64,000 bases of DNA from Actinoallomurus spadix (GTDB lineage Bacteria > Actinomycetota > Actinomycetes > Streptosporangiales > Streptosporangiaceae): the NCBI RefSeq assembly GCF_024055725.1, contig NZ_JAMXMX010000025.1:52036-116035 (forward strand), given 5' to 3'. Shown piece by piece: positions 50,341 through 58,112 of the stretch. Numbering within the stretch: position 1 is the first letter of the stretch; each line of letters opens with the position of its first letter. A program made the position numbers and the translations under genes. The notes beneath the pieces are model-generated. The model was not told the DNA's origin, did no database searches, and saw only the letters and a program-made list of their open reading frames with translations.

Positions 50341-51036
50341 TCAGGCGAGCCAGCCGTCGCCGAAGTCCTCGCAGACGTTGACCAGGGCCTCCTCCGTACG
50401 GGCGCGGACCGTGATCCAGGACCGCGCGTCCTCCCGGATGATCACGTCCAGGCCGGCGAACCAGCGCGTGCCGGGCAGCTGCCCCGACGGGTACTCCGGC
50501 AGCGGAAGGCGAGCGTAGCGCTCGAGCACCTCGAGGTCGTCCTCGTCGGCCTCGCGGTAGTCGGCGAGCTCCTCGGCGGCGTGCGGCGACTCCGCCAGCA
50601 CGATCTCGACGCAGGCGACGGAGAACGAGTCGAGCCACGGCTCCCAGCGCTCGGCGTCCGCGTCCTCCAGGTCGGGCCGGATGAACACCGCGGGGTCCGG
50701 ACCGTCGAGCCGGACGCCCCAGCGCGCCGCGCCCTGGTCCTCCTCCCGGAACACCAGCAGGCCGTCGAGGACGTGCAGTTGCTTCGGCTCGAGCAGTTCG
50801 TCCTGGTTGGAGGTCAGGTCCGTGCGCCGTCCGAACAGCGCGTACGCCTCGCGCACCGCGACCGGCAGGGTGATCCCGAGCCGGGCCTCGGCGGCGTCGA
50901 GGGCGGCGTCGTCCCAGCCGTCCGCGTCCGTGAGCGGCGTCGCCCACGCCGCCGCGAACCCCCGGATGAACCGCCACGCTCCGGCGCGATCCACGACTCC
51001 GGCCAGTTCCTCACGCACCTCGAACGCTTCGACCAT
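50341..51036 (-). CDS. SMI1/KNR4-like protein
   Basis: 231 residues with the SMI1/KNR4 superfamily pattern: an early W-rich helix (AWATPLTDADGWDDAALDAAEARLGITLPVAVREAYALFG in parts), the signature of the LP..yk.ff..nG type, then LLVFREEDQGAARWGVRL and acidic residues. The superfamily includes immunity proteins of toxin systems and general adaptor proteins. No toxin gene is adjacent, so I do not call it immunity. The start is uncertain between ATG 51045 and ATG 51036; neither has a good ribosome-binding site. Confidence 0.75.
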   Translation of the reverse strand: MVEAFEVREELAGVVDRAGAWRFIRGFAAAWATPLTDADGWDDAALDAAEARLGITLPVAVREAYALFGRRTDLTSNQDELLEPKQLHVLDGLLVFREEDQGAARWGVRLDGPDPAVFIRPDLEDADAERWEPWLDSFSVACVEIVLAESPHAAEELADYREADEDDLEVLERYARLPLPEYPSGQLPGTRWFAGLDVIIREDARSWITVRARTEEALVNVCEDFGDGWLA

Positions 51037-51261
51037 GCCGCGCACCGTACCCGAGCGGTACGGCGCGGGCCGGGCGAAGAGGTGACGATCCGGTCGCGAT
51101 GGTGGAGATCATGATTCGGCGCTTCCGGTTACAGCCCGTTCCCGTAGCCGGGCCCGTTCACTCCGCGGTGAGCACACGGGAGGGGATTCGCACCGCCGGA
51201 TCCCCTCTCACCTGGGGTGATCCGGTGTTTCCGGTCCTCCGTAGCGGGAAGCCCGCTCTTC

Positions 51262-52734
51262 ATGAACCATGCTGAGGCTCCCGTGCTCGACGCGCTCGCC
51301 GACTATCACCGGCGCGGATACGTGCCGTTCACTCCGCCCGGCCACAAGCAGGGGCGGGGCACCGACCCGCGGGTATGCGCGGTCGTCGGCGACGCGGTCT
51401 TCCGGTCGGACATCCTGGCGACCTCCGGGCTCGACGACCGGACGTCCTCGAACGGCGTGCTCCAGAAGGCCCAGGAGCTGATGGCGGACGCGGTGGGGGC
51501 CGAGCACGCGTTCTTCTCCACCTGCGGCAGTTCCCTGTCAGTCAAGAGCGCCATGCTGTCGGTCGCCGGGCCGCACGAGAAGCTCATCGTCGGCCGCGAC
51601 GCCCACAAGGCCGTGGTCTCCGGCCTGGTCCTGGCCGGCATCCGGCCGATCTGGGTGTGGCCCCAGTGGGATCCGGACCTGCACCTGGCCCATCCGCCGT
51701 CCGCGGAGAGCTTCGACCGGCGCTTCGCCGAGCACCCGGACGCGCGCGGCGCCCTCGTCACCAGCCCCACCCCGTACGGCACGTCGAGCGACCTGCGGGC
51801 CATCACGGAGGTGTGCCACCGGCACGGCAGGCCGCTGATCGTCGACGAGGCATGGGGCGCGCACCTACCGTTCCACCCCGACCTGCCGACCTGGGGGATG
51901 AACGCGGGCGCCGACGTCTGCGTGACGAGCGTGCACAAGATGGGCAGCGGCCTGGAGCAGAGCTCGGTGTTCCACCTCCAGGGCGACCTGGTGGACCCGG
52001 CCGTCCTGTCCTCTCGTGAGGATCTGCTCGGCACCACGAGCAACAGCGTCCTCATCTACGCCGCCCTCGACGGCTGGCGGCGGCAGATGGTCGAGCAGGG
52101 CCGGGAGCTGCTGCAGAACACCATCGACCTGGTCACGGGCGTACGGGAGGAGATCGAGCGGATCGACGGCCTGCACGTGCACGGCGACGAGTTCCTCGGC
52201 CCGGGCCGCGCCGCCGAGCGCGACCCGTTCCAGGTGATCATCGACATCGCCGGGCTCGGCACGACCGGGTACCGCGCGGCCGACTGGCTGCACGAGCACC
52301 ACCGCGTCAACCTACACCTGTCCGACCACCGGCGGATCAGCGCGCAGTTCACCTACGCCGACGACGAGGAGACCGCGCGGACGCTCGTCACGGCGGTCCG
52401 CGACCTCGTCGACCACCTCGAACGCGGGGACGAGGCCCTGTGCACCTCGGAGACCGTCGCGGTCCCCGCTCCGGAGGATCTGCAGCTCGAACAGGTGATC
52501 CTGCCCCGCGACGCGTTCTTCGGCCGCGTCGAGCAGGTCCCGATCGACCGGGCCGCCGGCCGGATCGCCGCCGAGATGATGACGCCGTACCCGCCGGGCA
52601 TCCCGGCCGCTCTGCCCGGCGAGCGTCTGAACGAGGCCGTCGTCGACTACCTGCGGACCGGGGTCGCCGCCGGCATGGTCGTGCCCGACGTCGCCGACAG
52701 CGAGCTCAAGAGCCTCCGCGTCGTGGCCGAGTGA
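51262..52734 (+). CDS. Orn/Lys/Arg decarboxylase-family PLP enzyme (aminotransferase class I/II fold)
   Basis: 490 residues. It begins YVPFTPPGHKQGRGTDP, the hallmark of the bacterial decarboxylase group III fold. PLP contacts include FFSTCGSSLSVKSAM, VDEAWGAHLPFHP, and the Schiff-base lysine Lys226 in TSVHKMGSGLEQSS. The C-terminal domain ends MTPYPPGIPAALPGE. It lacks the N-terminal wing of inducible CadA/AdiA and resembles SpeA-type or YaaO-type short enzymes. Substrate (Arg, Lys or Orn) is not determined. I chose ATG 51262 because the upstream 15 codons are unconserved. Confidence 0.9.
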   Translation: MNHAEAPVLDALADYHRRGYVPFTPPGHKQGRGTDPRVCAVVGDAVFRSDILATSGLDDRTSSNGVLQKAQELMADAVGAEHAFFSTCGSSLSVKSAMLSVAGPHEKLIVGRDAHKAVVSGLVLAGIRPIWVWPQWDPDLHLAHPPSAESFDRRFAEHPDARGALVTSPTPYGTSSDLRAITEVCHRHGRPLIVDEAWGAHLPFHPDLPTWGMNAGADVCVTSVHKMGSGLEQSSVFHLQGDLVDPAVLSSREDLLGTTSNSVLIYAALDGWRRQMVEQGRELLQNTIDLVTGVREEIERIDGLHVHGDEFLGPGRAAERDPFQVIIDIAGLGTTGYRAADWLHEHHRVNLHLSDHRRISAQFTYADDEETARTLVTAVRDLVDHLERGDEALCTSETVAVPAPEDLQLEQVILPRDAFFGRVEQVPIDRAAGRIAAEMMTPYPPGIPAALPGERLNEAVVDYLRTGVAAGMVVPDVADSELKSLRVVAE

Positions 52735-52857
52735 CGGCTCACGAGGGGTCGGACGGCTTACAGCGGGTATGGGATCGCCGCAAAGGACCAAAGACGGCGA
52801 ACCTCGGCAAAGAGGCGCCGGGTCGATCGGCAGCGAACCGAACGGAGGTGAGCTGAC

Positions 52858-53361
52858 ATGTCGACCTCTCTGCACGGCCACGGTACCCGGCGGACCACCG
52901 CGTCCGGGAACTCCTCGCTGGGCCGGCTCGTCAGCGACACGACCGCCGACCTGCAGAAGTTGATGCGTCAGGAGGTCGCGCTGGCGAAGGCGGAGATCCG
53001 CCAGGAGGCCAAGAAGGCCGGGAAGGCCGCCGGACTGTTCGGCGGAGCGGGATTCGCGGGTTACATGACGGTGGTGATCGGATCGCTGGCGGCGATGTTC
53101 GGCCTCGCCCACGTGGTGGACATCGCCTGGGCCGCTCTGATCATCGCGGCTCTCTGGGGTGTCACGGCCGCAATCATGGCCGCCCTGGGCCGGCAGCGGA
53201 TGCGGCACGTGTCGCCGCCGCACCGGACCGTCGAGACCCTCAAGGAGGACGCCCACCTGATGCGGCGCAGCGCGAGCCACGCCAAGGCGATCGCCGCCGA
53301 GCCGATCTCCTCTGAGCCGCCCGCGCTGCCGGTACCGCACACCGAGCACGGCCACCGGTGA
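52858..53361 (+). CDS. Actinobacterial Holin-X-like (phage holin superfamily III) membrane protein
   Basis: 167 residues. An amphipathic helix (LMRQEVALAKAEIRQEAKKAGKAAG in parts) is followed by two TM segments (about 65-88 and 93-115) and a basic/polar tail. This is the Phage_holin_3_6 layout of chromosomal actinobacterial proteins, which are not associated with phage here; function is unknown. The ATG is preceded by a strong GGAGGTGAGCTGAC. Monocistronic, ending at a hairpin. Confidence 0.82.
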   Translation: MSTSLHGHGTRRTTASGNSSLGRLVSDTTADLQKLMRQEVALAKAEIRQEAKKAGKAAGLFGGAGFAGYMTVVIGSLAAMFGLAHVVDIAWAALIIAALWGVTAAIMAALGRQRMRHVSPPHRTVETLKEDAHLMRRSASHAKAIAAEPISSEPPALPVPHTEHGHR

Positions 53362-53367
53362 ACCGGC

Positions 53368-53410
53368 ACGTGCCGTGTCCCGCCGGGGACACCGACGGGA
53401 CACGGCACGT
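53368..53410 (+). terminator. Hairpin after the Holin-X-like gene
   Basis: Perfect 14-bp inverted repeat ACGTGCCGTGTCCC/GGGACACGGCACGT around a 15-nt spacer, starting 7 bp after the stop. Confidence 0.7.
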
Positions 53411-53629
53411 CGGACCGGCCTGACCCGGCGGAAACGACGTCTCACGGCCGTGTCCGCCGGGCCGGTCCCGGTCCGTTAGGACGACGGGTACGGCGGCTGC
53501 CACTCCCGCCTTTTCTCACCCTGAAGTGACCGTTATTCACCTTGAAGTCCGAATCTCGGCTGTTTCCCGGACCGGCAGCGGGTACGAAACCGGAACGAAC
53601 GCTTTCGGACACGGCGCGAGGAGACCGAG

Positions 53630-53884
53630 ATGCCGGCAGGCGAACAGGGAGCAGCGGGCGAGCGCGACCACCGGTTCGCTCCGATCCTCCGGGACGAGGA
53701 CGAGAGCCTCGCCGCCGACGAGGACCGGGCCGAAGGCCGGGCGGTCTCGGGTACGGGCGTGCCCGGCACGCCGACCGCGCATCCGGACGCGCTACCGCCG
53801 ACCGAGGAGGGTGCCCGCGAGGCCGACCGCACCGACGACACCGGTGACGTCGGCCGGACCGCGCGCCCGGGCCGCCCGAAGTGA
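53630..53884 (+). CDS. Small intrinsically disordered acidic protein
   Basis: 84 residues rich in E, D, G, A, R and T with no hydrophobic stretch. A GAGGAGACCGAG Shine-Dalgarno supports ATG 53630. Unrecognised family; compositionally like the 88-residue protein at 11732. It ends 2 bp before the convergent STAS gene stop. The region just upstream has the direct repeat TCACC(C/T)TGAAGT at 53519 and 53539, which may be a regulatory site. Confidence 0.55.
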   Translation: MPAGEQGAAGERDHRFAPILRDEDESLAADEDRAEGRAVSGTGVPGTPTAHPDALPPTEEGAREADRTDDTGDVGRTARPGRPK

Positions 53885-53886
53885 GA

Positions 53887-54273
53887 CTACGAGAGCTCCC
53901 AGCTCTCGATCTCGGCGTCGCTGAGCGGGAGGACGCACCAGAGGGCGTCCTGCATCGTCGGGCAGATCAGTGCGATCTTGTCCACGCCGGTGATGCGGAA
54001 CGGGCGCTCGACACAGGGCAGGAGGCCGAAGTAGGCGACCGAGACGCCCCGCTCGCGGGCGAGCTTCTCGGCCGCGACCACGGCGTTCAGGCCGGCCGCG
54101 GAGAAGAACGGCACCCCGCTCATGTCCACCAGCAGCGGCCGGTCGGCCGATGCGACGAGCTCCAGCAAACGCCCCCGGAACGTACGCCCGGTGAAGGCGT
54201 CGACCTCGCCATGCGGCATGGCGAGGGTGTAGTCCTCGCACTCCATCGCGAACATGTCCAGGGCAACGTCCAT
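53887..54273 (-). CDS. STAS-domain anti-anti-sigma factor
   Basis: 128 residues. The STAS fold shows GEVDAFTGRTFRGRLLELV, LLVDMSGVPFFSAAGLNAVV with the phosphorylatable Ser in FFSAAGL, and a C-terminal helix. Such proteins bind serine-kinase anti-sigma factors and release sigma-B/F-type factors. ATG 54273 is chosen for GGAGGT 6 bases upstream; the open frame continues but is unconserved. No cognate kinase gene is in the window. Confidence 0.88.
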   Translation of the reverse strand: MDVALDMFAMECEDYTLAMPHGEVDAFTGRTFRGRLLELVASADRPLLVDMSGVPFFSAAGLNAVVAAEKLARERGVSVAYFGLLPCVERPFRITGVDKIALICPTMQDALWCVLPLSDAEIESWELS

Positions 54274-54692
54274 GGGACCTCCAGTCCGGAACACCGTGGG
54301 GCACCCGTGACCATCACAGCATCGCGCGATTACTGATCGTTTCCAAGAGGGTGACGGATACGACGCCCGGCGCGGCGCGTTAATTGAGCACCCTGCCCGT
54401 TTTGTGAGTGCGCAAACACCCCCACGAGGCGGGACATCACGCTGCCACCGCCCGGCGACCACGCGGGAGCCACCCGGCTCTCACAACTTCCAACCGCTTT
54501 ACCGGCCGGTTGATTCCACGCCGCCGCAACTCGCAGAAAACAGCTGGTCAGACGACATTTCCTCCGAGGCGTCTTCGCCGGTCGACCTGAAAACGGTTTT
54601 CGTTTCTCCTATAGTCGGTCGCGCGGAGCCGGCTGCTCAGCGTCCCCGCTCGGGCACTCCGCGCACCATGACCATCGCATCGGGAGGAAGAC
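54274..54692. other. 419-bp divergent intergenic region with candidate promoter and palindrome
   Basis: The gap holds promoters for the STAS gene (-) and the CooC-like gene (+). GAAAAC-G-GTTTTC (54589-54601) is a perfect palindrome, followed 8 bp later by TATAGT (54610-54615), a good -10 candidate for the plus strand about 78 bp before the start codon. No clear -35 is present, so the palindrome may be an activator or repressor site in its place. The remainder (54300-54580) has no gene I can support. Confidence 0.5.
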
Positions 54693-55664
54693 ATGAAGGT
54701 CGCGTTCGTCGGGAAGGGCGGCAGCGGCAAGACGACCCTGTCGTCCCTGTTCATCCGCCACCTGGCGGCCGGAGGAGCACCGGTCGTGGCGGTCGACGCC
54801 GACATCAACCAGCATCTCGGCGTCGCGCTCGGCCTGTCCGAGCAGACGGCCGCCGCGATCCCGGCCATGGGCGCGCACCTCCCCGAGATCAAGGACCACC
54901 TGCGGGGCGCCAACCCCCGGATCCCCTCCGCGGCGGCGATGGTGAAGACCACGCCGCCCGGCAGCGGCTCCCGGCTGCTCCGGCCCGCCGGGGACGACCC
55001 GATCCACGCCCGGCTCGGCGTCCCGGCCGTCGGCGCGACACTGATGGCGACCGGCCCGTTCACCGAGGAGGACCTGGGCGTCTCCTGCTACCACTCCAAG
55101 ACCGGCGCGGTCGAGCTGTACCTCAACCATCTCGTCGACGGCCCCGGTGAGTACGTCGTCGTCGACTGCACGGCCGGGGCGGAGTCGTTCGCCTCGGGGA
55201 TGTTCACGCGCTTCGACCTGACCTTCCTCGTCGCCGAGCCCACCCGCAAGGGCGTCGCGGTCTACCGCCAGTGGACCGACTACGCCGCCGACTACGACGT
55301 GGCACTCAAGGTCATCGGCAACAAGGTCCACACCCCGGAGGACGTCGCGTTCCTGCGCGAGCACGTCGGCGACGCCCTGCTGTGCTGCGTCGGCCAGTCC
55401 GGCGCCGTCCGCGCCATGGAGCAGGGCCGCCCCTTCGACCTGGACGACCTGGCCGAGGACGACCGCGCCGCGCTGGCGACCATGCGGGCCGCCCTCGACG
55501 CCCGCCCGAAGGACTGGCCGAAGTTCACCCGCCAGGCGATCGAGTTCCACCTTAAGAACGCCCGCGCCTGGGCGAACGCCGCCACCGGCCAGGACCTCGC
55601 CGCCCAGATCGACCCCGGCTTCACCCTCGGCGCCGACGCCCCCCTCACCGCGACGGCGCTCTGA
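54693..55664 (+). CDS. CooC-like P-loop ATPase (nickel-insertion / CODH-maturation type)
   Basis: 323 residues of the MinD/NifH superfamily. It opens with the deviant Walker A GKGGSGKTTLS, then VVAVDADINQHLG (switch I region Asp), EYVVVDCTAGAESFASGMF (in parts, Walker B-like), and VIGNKVHTPED (base recognition). CooC proteins are ATPases that load nickel into carbon monoxide dehydrogenase; homologues also sit in hydrogenase loci. The ATG follows GGGAGGAAGAC. Its stop overlaps the next ATG (TGATG at 55662-55666). Neighbours HypC and HypA support a nickel-enzyme maturation role; no target enzyme is in the window. Confidence 0.85.
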   Translation: MKVAFVGKGGSGKTTLSSLFIRHLAAGGAPVVAVDADINQHLGVALGLSEQTAAAIPAMGAHLPEIKDHLRGANPRIPSAAAMVKTTPPGSGSRLLRPAGDDPIHARLGVPAVGATLMATGPFTEEDLGVSCYHSKTGAVELYLNHLVDGPGEYVVVDCTAGAESFASGMFTRFDLTFLVAEPTRKGVAVYRQWTDYAADYDVALKVIGNKVHTPEDVAFLREHVGDALLCCVGQSGAVRAMEQGRPFDLDDLAEDDRAALATMRAALDARPKDWPKFTRQAIEFHLKNARAWANAATGQDLAAQIDPGFTLGADAPLTATAL

Positions 55665-55807
55665 TGGGACCAGCGCCGTCCGAACCTTCCGAAGAGGCTT
55701 ATGCGGCGGCTTCGCAGGAGCCGGACTACGGCCGTGAGATCGAGCTCTGGGACACGACTTCCGCGGACGGCATGGCCGATGCGCGAGGTGACGGGGTAGC
55801 GGTGTGA
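55664..55807 (+). CDS. 47-residue small protein coupled to the CooC-like gene (uncertain)
   Basis: Overlapping start TGATG, ending TGA at 55805-55807. It encodes an acidic peptide beginning MGPAPSEPSEEAYAAASQEP, with no hydrophobic core. Third codon positions are less GC-biased than in neighbouring genes (GGA, CCA, GAA, CCT, GCT, TAT), so it may be a non-functional scar rather than a gene. No family recognised. Confidence 0.3.
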   Translation: MGPAPSEPSEEAYAAASQEPDYGREIELWDTTSADGMADARGDGVAV

Positions 55808-55851
55808 CGCACCTACGGAATCACGGCGTCTGGGGCCCCGACGCGATGCCG

Positions 55852-55884
55852 GCCGCGGGCAACGCGTCGATCGTTGCCCGCGGC
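55852..55884. terminator. Strong stem-loop between CooC-like and first SIS gene
   Basis: Perfect 13-bp inverted repeat GCCGCGGGCAACG with a 7-nt loop CGTCGAT. It could be a terminator after the CooC-like gene, splitting the run into two units, or an operator. The rest of 55808-56033 shows no supportable gene. Confidence 0.6.
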
Positions 55885-56033
55885 GTGGGTTTCCCTGGAA
55901 CGCCGCCGCGAACCTCGTGGCCGGGAAGTTACTCGGCGCGCCCAGGCTTTACCCGTCGTTGTCCGACAGAGGGTGTTGCCCCAGAACGACATGGACATAG
56001 CGTGACGGGACAGATCCGGGAGGGAGCGTGCGC

Positions 56034-56651
56034 ATGACGGTGACACCACCCGCCGAACGGGTCGGTCAGGCGTTCGCGCGGCGGGAGACCGCCGGCCGGA
56101 TGCTCGCCGAGGACTCCGAACGCGTGGCGCTCGCCTGCCGGGACATGGCGATCCGCTTCCATCGCGGCGGGAAGCTCATCGCCTTCGGCAACGGCGCGGC
56201 GGGTACGGACGCGGCGCACATCGCCGTGGAGTTCATGCATCCCGTGATCGTCGGCAAGCGGGCGCTGCCCGCCATCGCGGTCAGCAACGACGCGGCGGCC
56301 ATCACGGGGGTGGCCCGCCAGGACGGGTTGTGCGAGGTCTTCGCCCACCAGGTGCGCCACTGGGGCGCGCCGGGCGACATCGTCCTGGGGATCTCCACGG
56401 ACGGCCGGTGCGTGGACGTCCTCCGCGGCCTACAGACGGGCCATGAGCTGGGACTGCTCACCGTGGCGCTGACCGGCGGCGACGGCGGCATGCTGCCCAC
56501 CAGCCCCGCGGTCGACCACGTGCTCACGGCGCAGAGCGACGACCCCGCGGTCGTCAAAGAGGTCCACGTGACGATGTACCACATCCTGTGGGAGCTCGTT
56601 CACGTGTTCCTCGAGCAGCCCGGCCTGCTCGGCCCGGAGGTGATCCGGTGA
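56034..56651 (+). CDS. SIS-domain protein (GmhA/DiaA-like), degenerate phosphosugar site
   Basis: 205 residues of the GmhA/DiaA SIS fold. The usual first loop GNGGSAxDAQH is here FGNGAAGTDAAHIAVEF, and the phosphosugar loop STSGxSxNV is STDGRCVDVL, so the canonical phosphate-binding serines are partly lost. It may be a non-catalytic subunit pairing with the second SIS protein. ATG 56034 follows GGGAGGGAG (a GTG at 56028 is less well spaced). Its stop overlaps the HypC-like start (GTGA). Confidence 0.85.
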   Translation: MTVTPPAERVGQAFARRETAGRMLAEDSERVALACRDMAIRFHRGGKLIAFGNGAAGTDAAHIAVEFMHPVIVGKRALPAIAVSNDAAAITGVARQDGLCEVFAHQVRHWGAPGDIVLGISTDGRCVDVLRGLQTGHELGLLTVALTGGDGGMLPTSPAVDHVLTAQSDDPAVVKEVHVTMYHILWELVHVFLEQPGLLGPEVIR

Positions 56652-56908
56652 CCGAGCGCGGCCGGTGCCGGGACGAGGTGTGCGTCACCTGTTCCGACGA
56701 GGCCGTGCCCGTCACGGTGGTGCGGCTGCTCGACGGCGACCTCGCGGTCGCCGACGTCGGTGGCGGCGGGCGGGAAGAGGTCAGTGTCGCGCTGGTCGAC
56801 GCAGCCGTCGGCGACACGATCCTGGTCCACGCGAAAGAGGCCATCGCGGTGGTCACGCGCGGTGACCCCGGCAGAGTCGCAGGGGGGAACGGCCATGGCC
56901 GGGAGTGA
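56648..56908 (+). CDS. HypC/HupF-family hydrogenase maturation chaperone
   Basis: 86 residues. HypC-fold features are VPVTVVRLLDGDLAVADVGGG, then EEVSVALVDAAVGDTILVHAKEAIAVV (in parts), the OB-like barrel. Classical HypC begins Met-Cys and the Cys2 thiol binds Fe(CN)2CO and HypD; here the N-terminus is extended and reads CRDEVCVTCSDEAVP, so a CVTC pair stands near where the Cys should be. GTG 56648 overlaps the upstream TGA, and the gene end overlaps the second SIS gene by 14 bp. It is in the set CooC-like, SIS, HypC, SIS, HypA. Confidence 0.82.
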   Translation: MTERGRCRDEVCVTCSDEAVPVTVVRLLDGDLAVADVGGGGREEVSVALVDAAVGDTILVHAKEAIAVVTRGDPGRVAGGNGHGRE

Positions 56909-57578
56909 TCCACCGGAGGGGATGCGAGAGCTCTATCCCTTCCTGTACTCGGGAGAGTCGGAGATCGAGGCGGTGCTGGCGGAGGTCGGCCGGTCGACCG
57001 CCGAGAAGGCGAAGGAGATCGTCGCCCTGCGCCGCGAGGTCGCGGAACGGTCGGGGGCGTTGCTCGCCGAGTGCGGTGAGGCGATGGCGAAGCGGTTCGC
57101 GATGGGCGGCCGCCTGTTCACCTTCGGCAACGGGGGCAGCAGCACCGACGCGCAGGAGGTCGCCGAGGCGTTCTCGTATCCGCCGCACGGCCGGCCCCTG
57201 CCCGCGCTGTGCCTGACCAACGACGTCGCGGTGCTGACCGCGCTGTCCAACGACGTGAGCTTCGAGGTGGTGTTCGCGCGCCAGCTCGCCGCGCTGGGCG
57301 GCACGGGCGACATCGCGCTCGGCCTGTCGACGAGCGGCGGGTCGCCGAACGTCGTCCGGGCGATCGAGGAGGCGGGCCGGCGCGGCATGCTCACGATCGC
57401 GCTGGCCGGCTACCAGGGCGGCGAGCTGGCCGAGCTGCCCACCCTCGACTACCTGTTCGCGATCCCGTCGTCGTCCGTACACCGTATCCAGGAGGCGCAG
57501 GCGACCGTCTACCACGTCCTGTGGGAGCTGACCCAGGACGCCCTCGGCGAGCTCTCGGCGCAGGAGGCGACGGCATGA
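56895..57578 (+). CDS. SIS-domain phosphosugar isomerase (GmhA/DiaA-like)
   Basis: 227 residues. Unlike its upstream paralogue it keeps the full sites FGNGGSSTDAQEVAEAF and GLSTSGGSPNVVRAI, plus a C-terminal His/Glu helix (IQEAQATVYHVLWELTQDAL in parts) that lies at the dimer active site of sedoheptulose-7-phosphate isomerases. A real isomerase or nucleotide-sugar activity is likely; why it belongs to a nickel-maturation set is unknown, though SIS genes do occur in actinobacterial [NiFe]-hydrogenase loci. ATG 56895 overlaps the HypC-like gene. Confidence 0.87.
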   Translation: MAGSDPPEGMRELYPFLYSGESEIEAVLAEVGRSTAEKAKEIVALRREVAERSGALLAECGEAMAKRFAMGGRLFTFGNGGSSTDAQEVAEAFSYPPHGRPLPALCLTNDVAVLTALSNDVSFEVVFARQLAALGGTGDIALGLSTSGGSPNVVRAIEEAGRRGMLTIALAGYQGGELAELPTLDYLFAIPSSSVHRIQEAQATVYHVLWELTQDALGELSAQEATA

Positions 57579-57605
57579 CGGCGCCCTCACCGGTGCGGGA
57601 CCCGC

Positions 57606-57998
57606 ATGCATGAGCTCGGGATGGCGGAGGCGCTGCTCGCGGCCGTTGAGCGGGGCGCGGACGGCCGCCCCGTACGGCGGGTACGCGTACGGGCGGGAGT
57701 CCTGCTGCGGATCGACGAGGCCGCTCTCGTCCAGGCGTTCGCGGTGGCCGCCGCCGGGACCGTGGCGGACGGCGCGGACCTGGAGGTGATCGTGGACCCC
57801 GTACGGCTGTCCTGCGGCCGGTGCGAGCGGACCACGACGTCCGACGGCCTGCTGGCGGCGTGCCCCGCGTGCGGCGCGACCGACCTGAGGATCGAGGGCG
57901 GCGACGAGCTCGCCCTCGAATCGATCGACCTCGTGGAGACGGCGGAGGTGCCGGGGAATCCCCGGCGCGATCGCGGGAACCCTCCCGAACCGGCCTGA
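57606..57998 (+). CDS. hypA: HypA/HybF-family hydrogenase nickel-insertion protein
   Basis: 130 residues. The invariant N-terminus MHELGMAEAL supplies His2, the nickel ligand. The zinc site has two CxxC pairs (LSCGRCE and AACPACGA). Length is slightly longer than usual (113-118) owing to a C-terminal Arg/Pro tail. It delivers nickel to [NiFe]-hydrogenase or urease. The start at 57606 is fixed by the need for Met-His. A 12-codon frame starting at the previous stop (57575) ends inside this gene, possibly coupling translation. HypB, D, E and F are not in the window. Confidence 0.9.
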   Translation: MHELGMAEALLAAVERGADGRPVRRVRVRAGVLLRIDEAALVQAFAVAAAGTVADGADLEVIVDPVRLSCGRCERTTTSDGLLAACPACGATDLRIEGGDELALESIDLVETAEVPGNPRRDRGNPPEPA

Positions 57999-58112
57999 CC
58001 CCGCCACGGCGGGCGTGCGCCGGCCTCCTGACCAGACCGCTCTCACCTGCCGGAAGCCCGGCGAACCCCTCCGCGACCCGAAACGTAGGGTGGTCGCGGA
58101 AGGAGTGGTGAG

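Noticed and set aside
50341..51036. SMI1-like protein as an immunity protein of a toxin system
   Set aside because: No toxin, WXG100 or secretion gene is adjacent; the fold is widespread outside toxin loci.
52858..53361. Holin-X-like protein as evidence of a prophage
   Set aside because: No lysin, structural or integrase genes nearby; this family is chromosomal in many actinomycetes.
55804..56037. 77-codon frame overlapping neighbours by GTGA/ATGA
   Set aside because: Composition is unlike neighbouring genes and it contains the 13-bp-arm hairpin, so it is more likely intergenic.
57575..57613. 12-codon frame before hypA as a gene
   Set aside because: Too short and without its own signals; at most it couples translation of hypA to the preceding gene.
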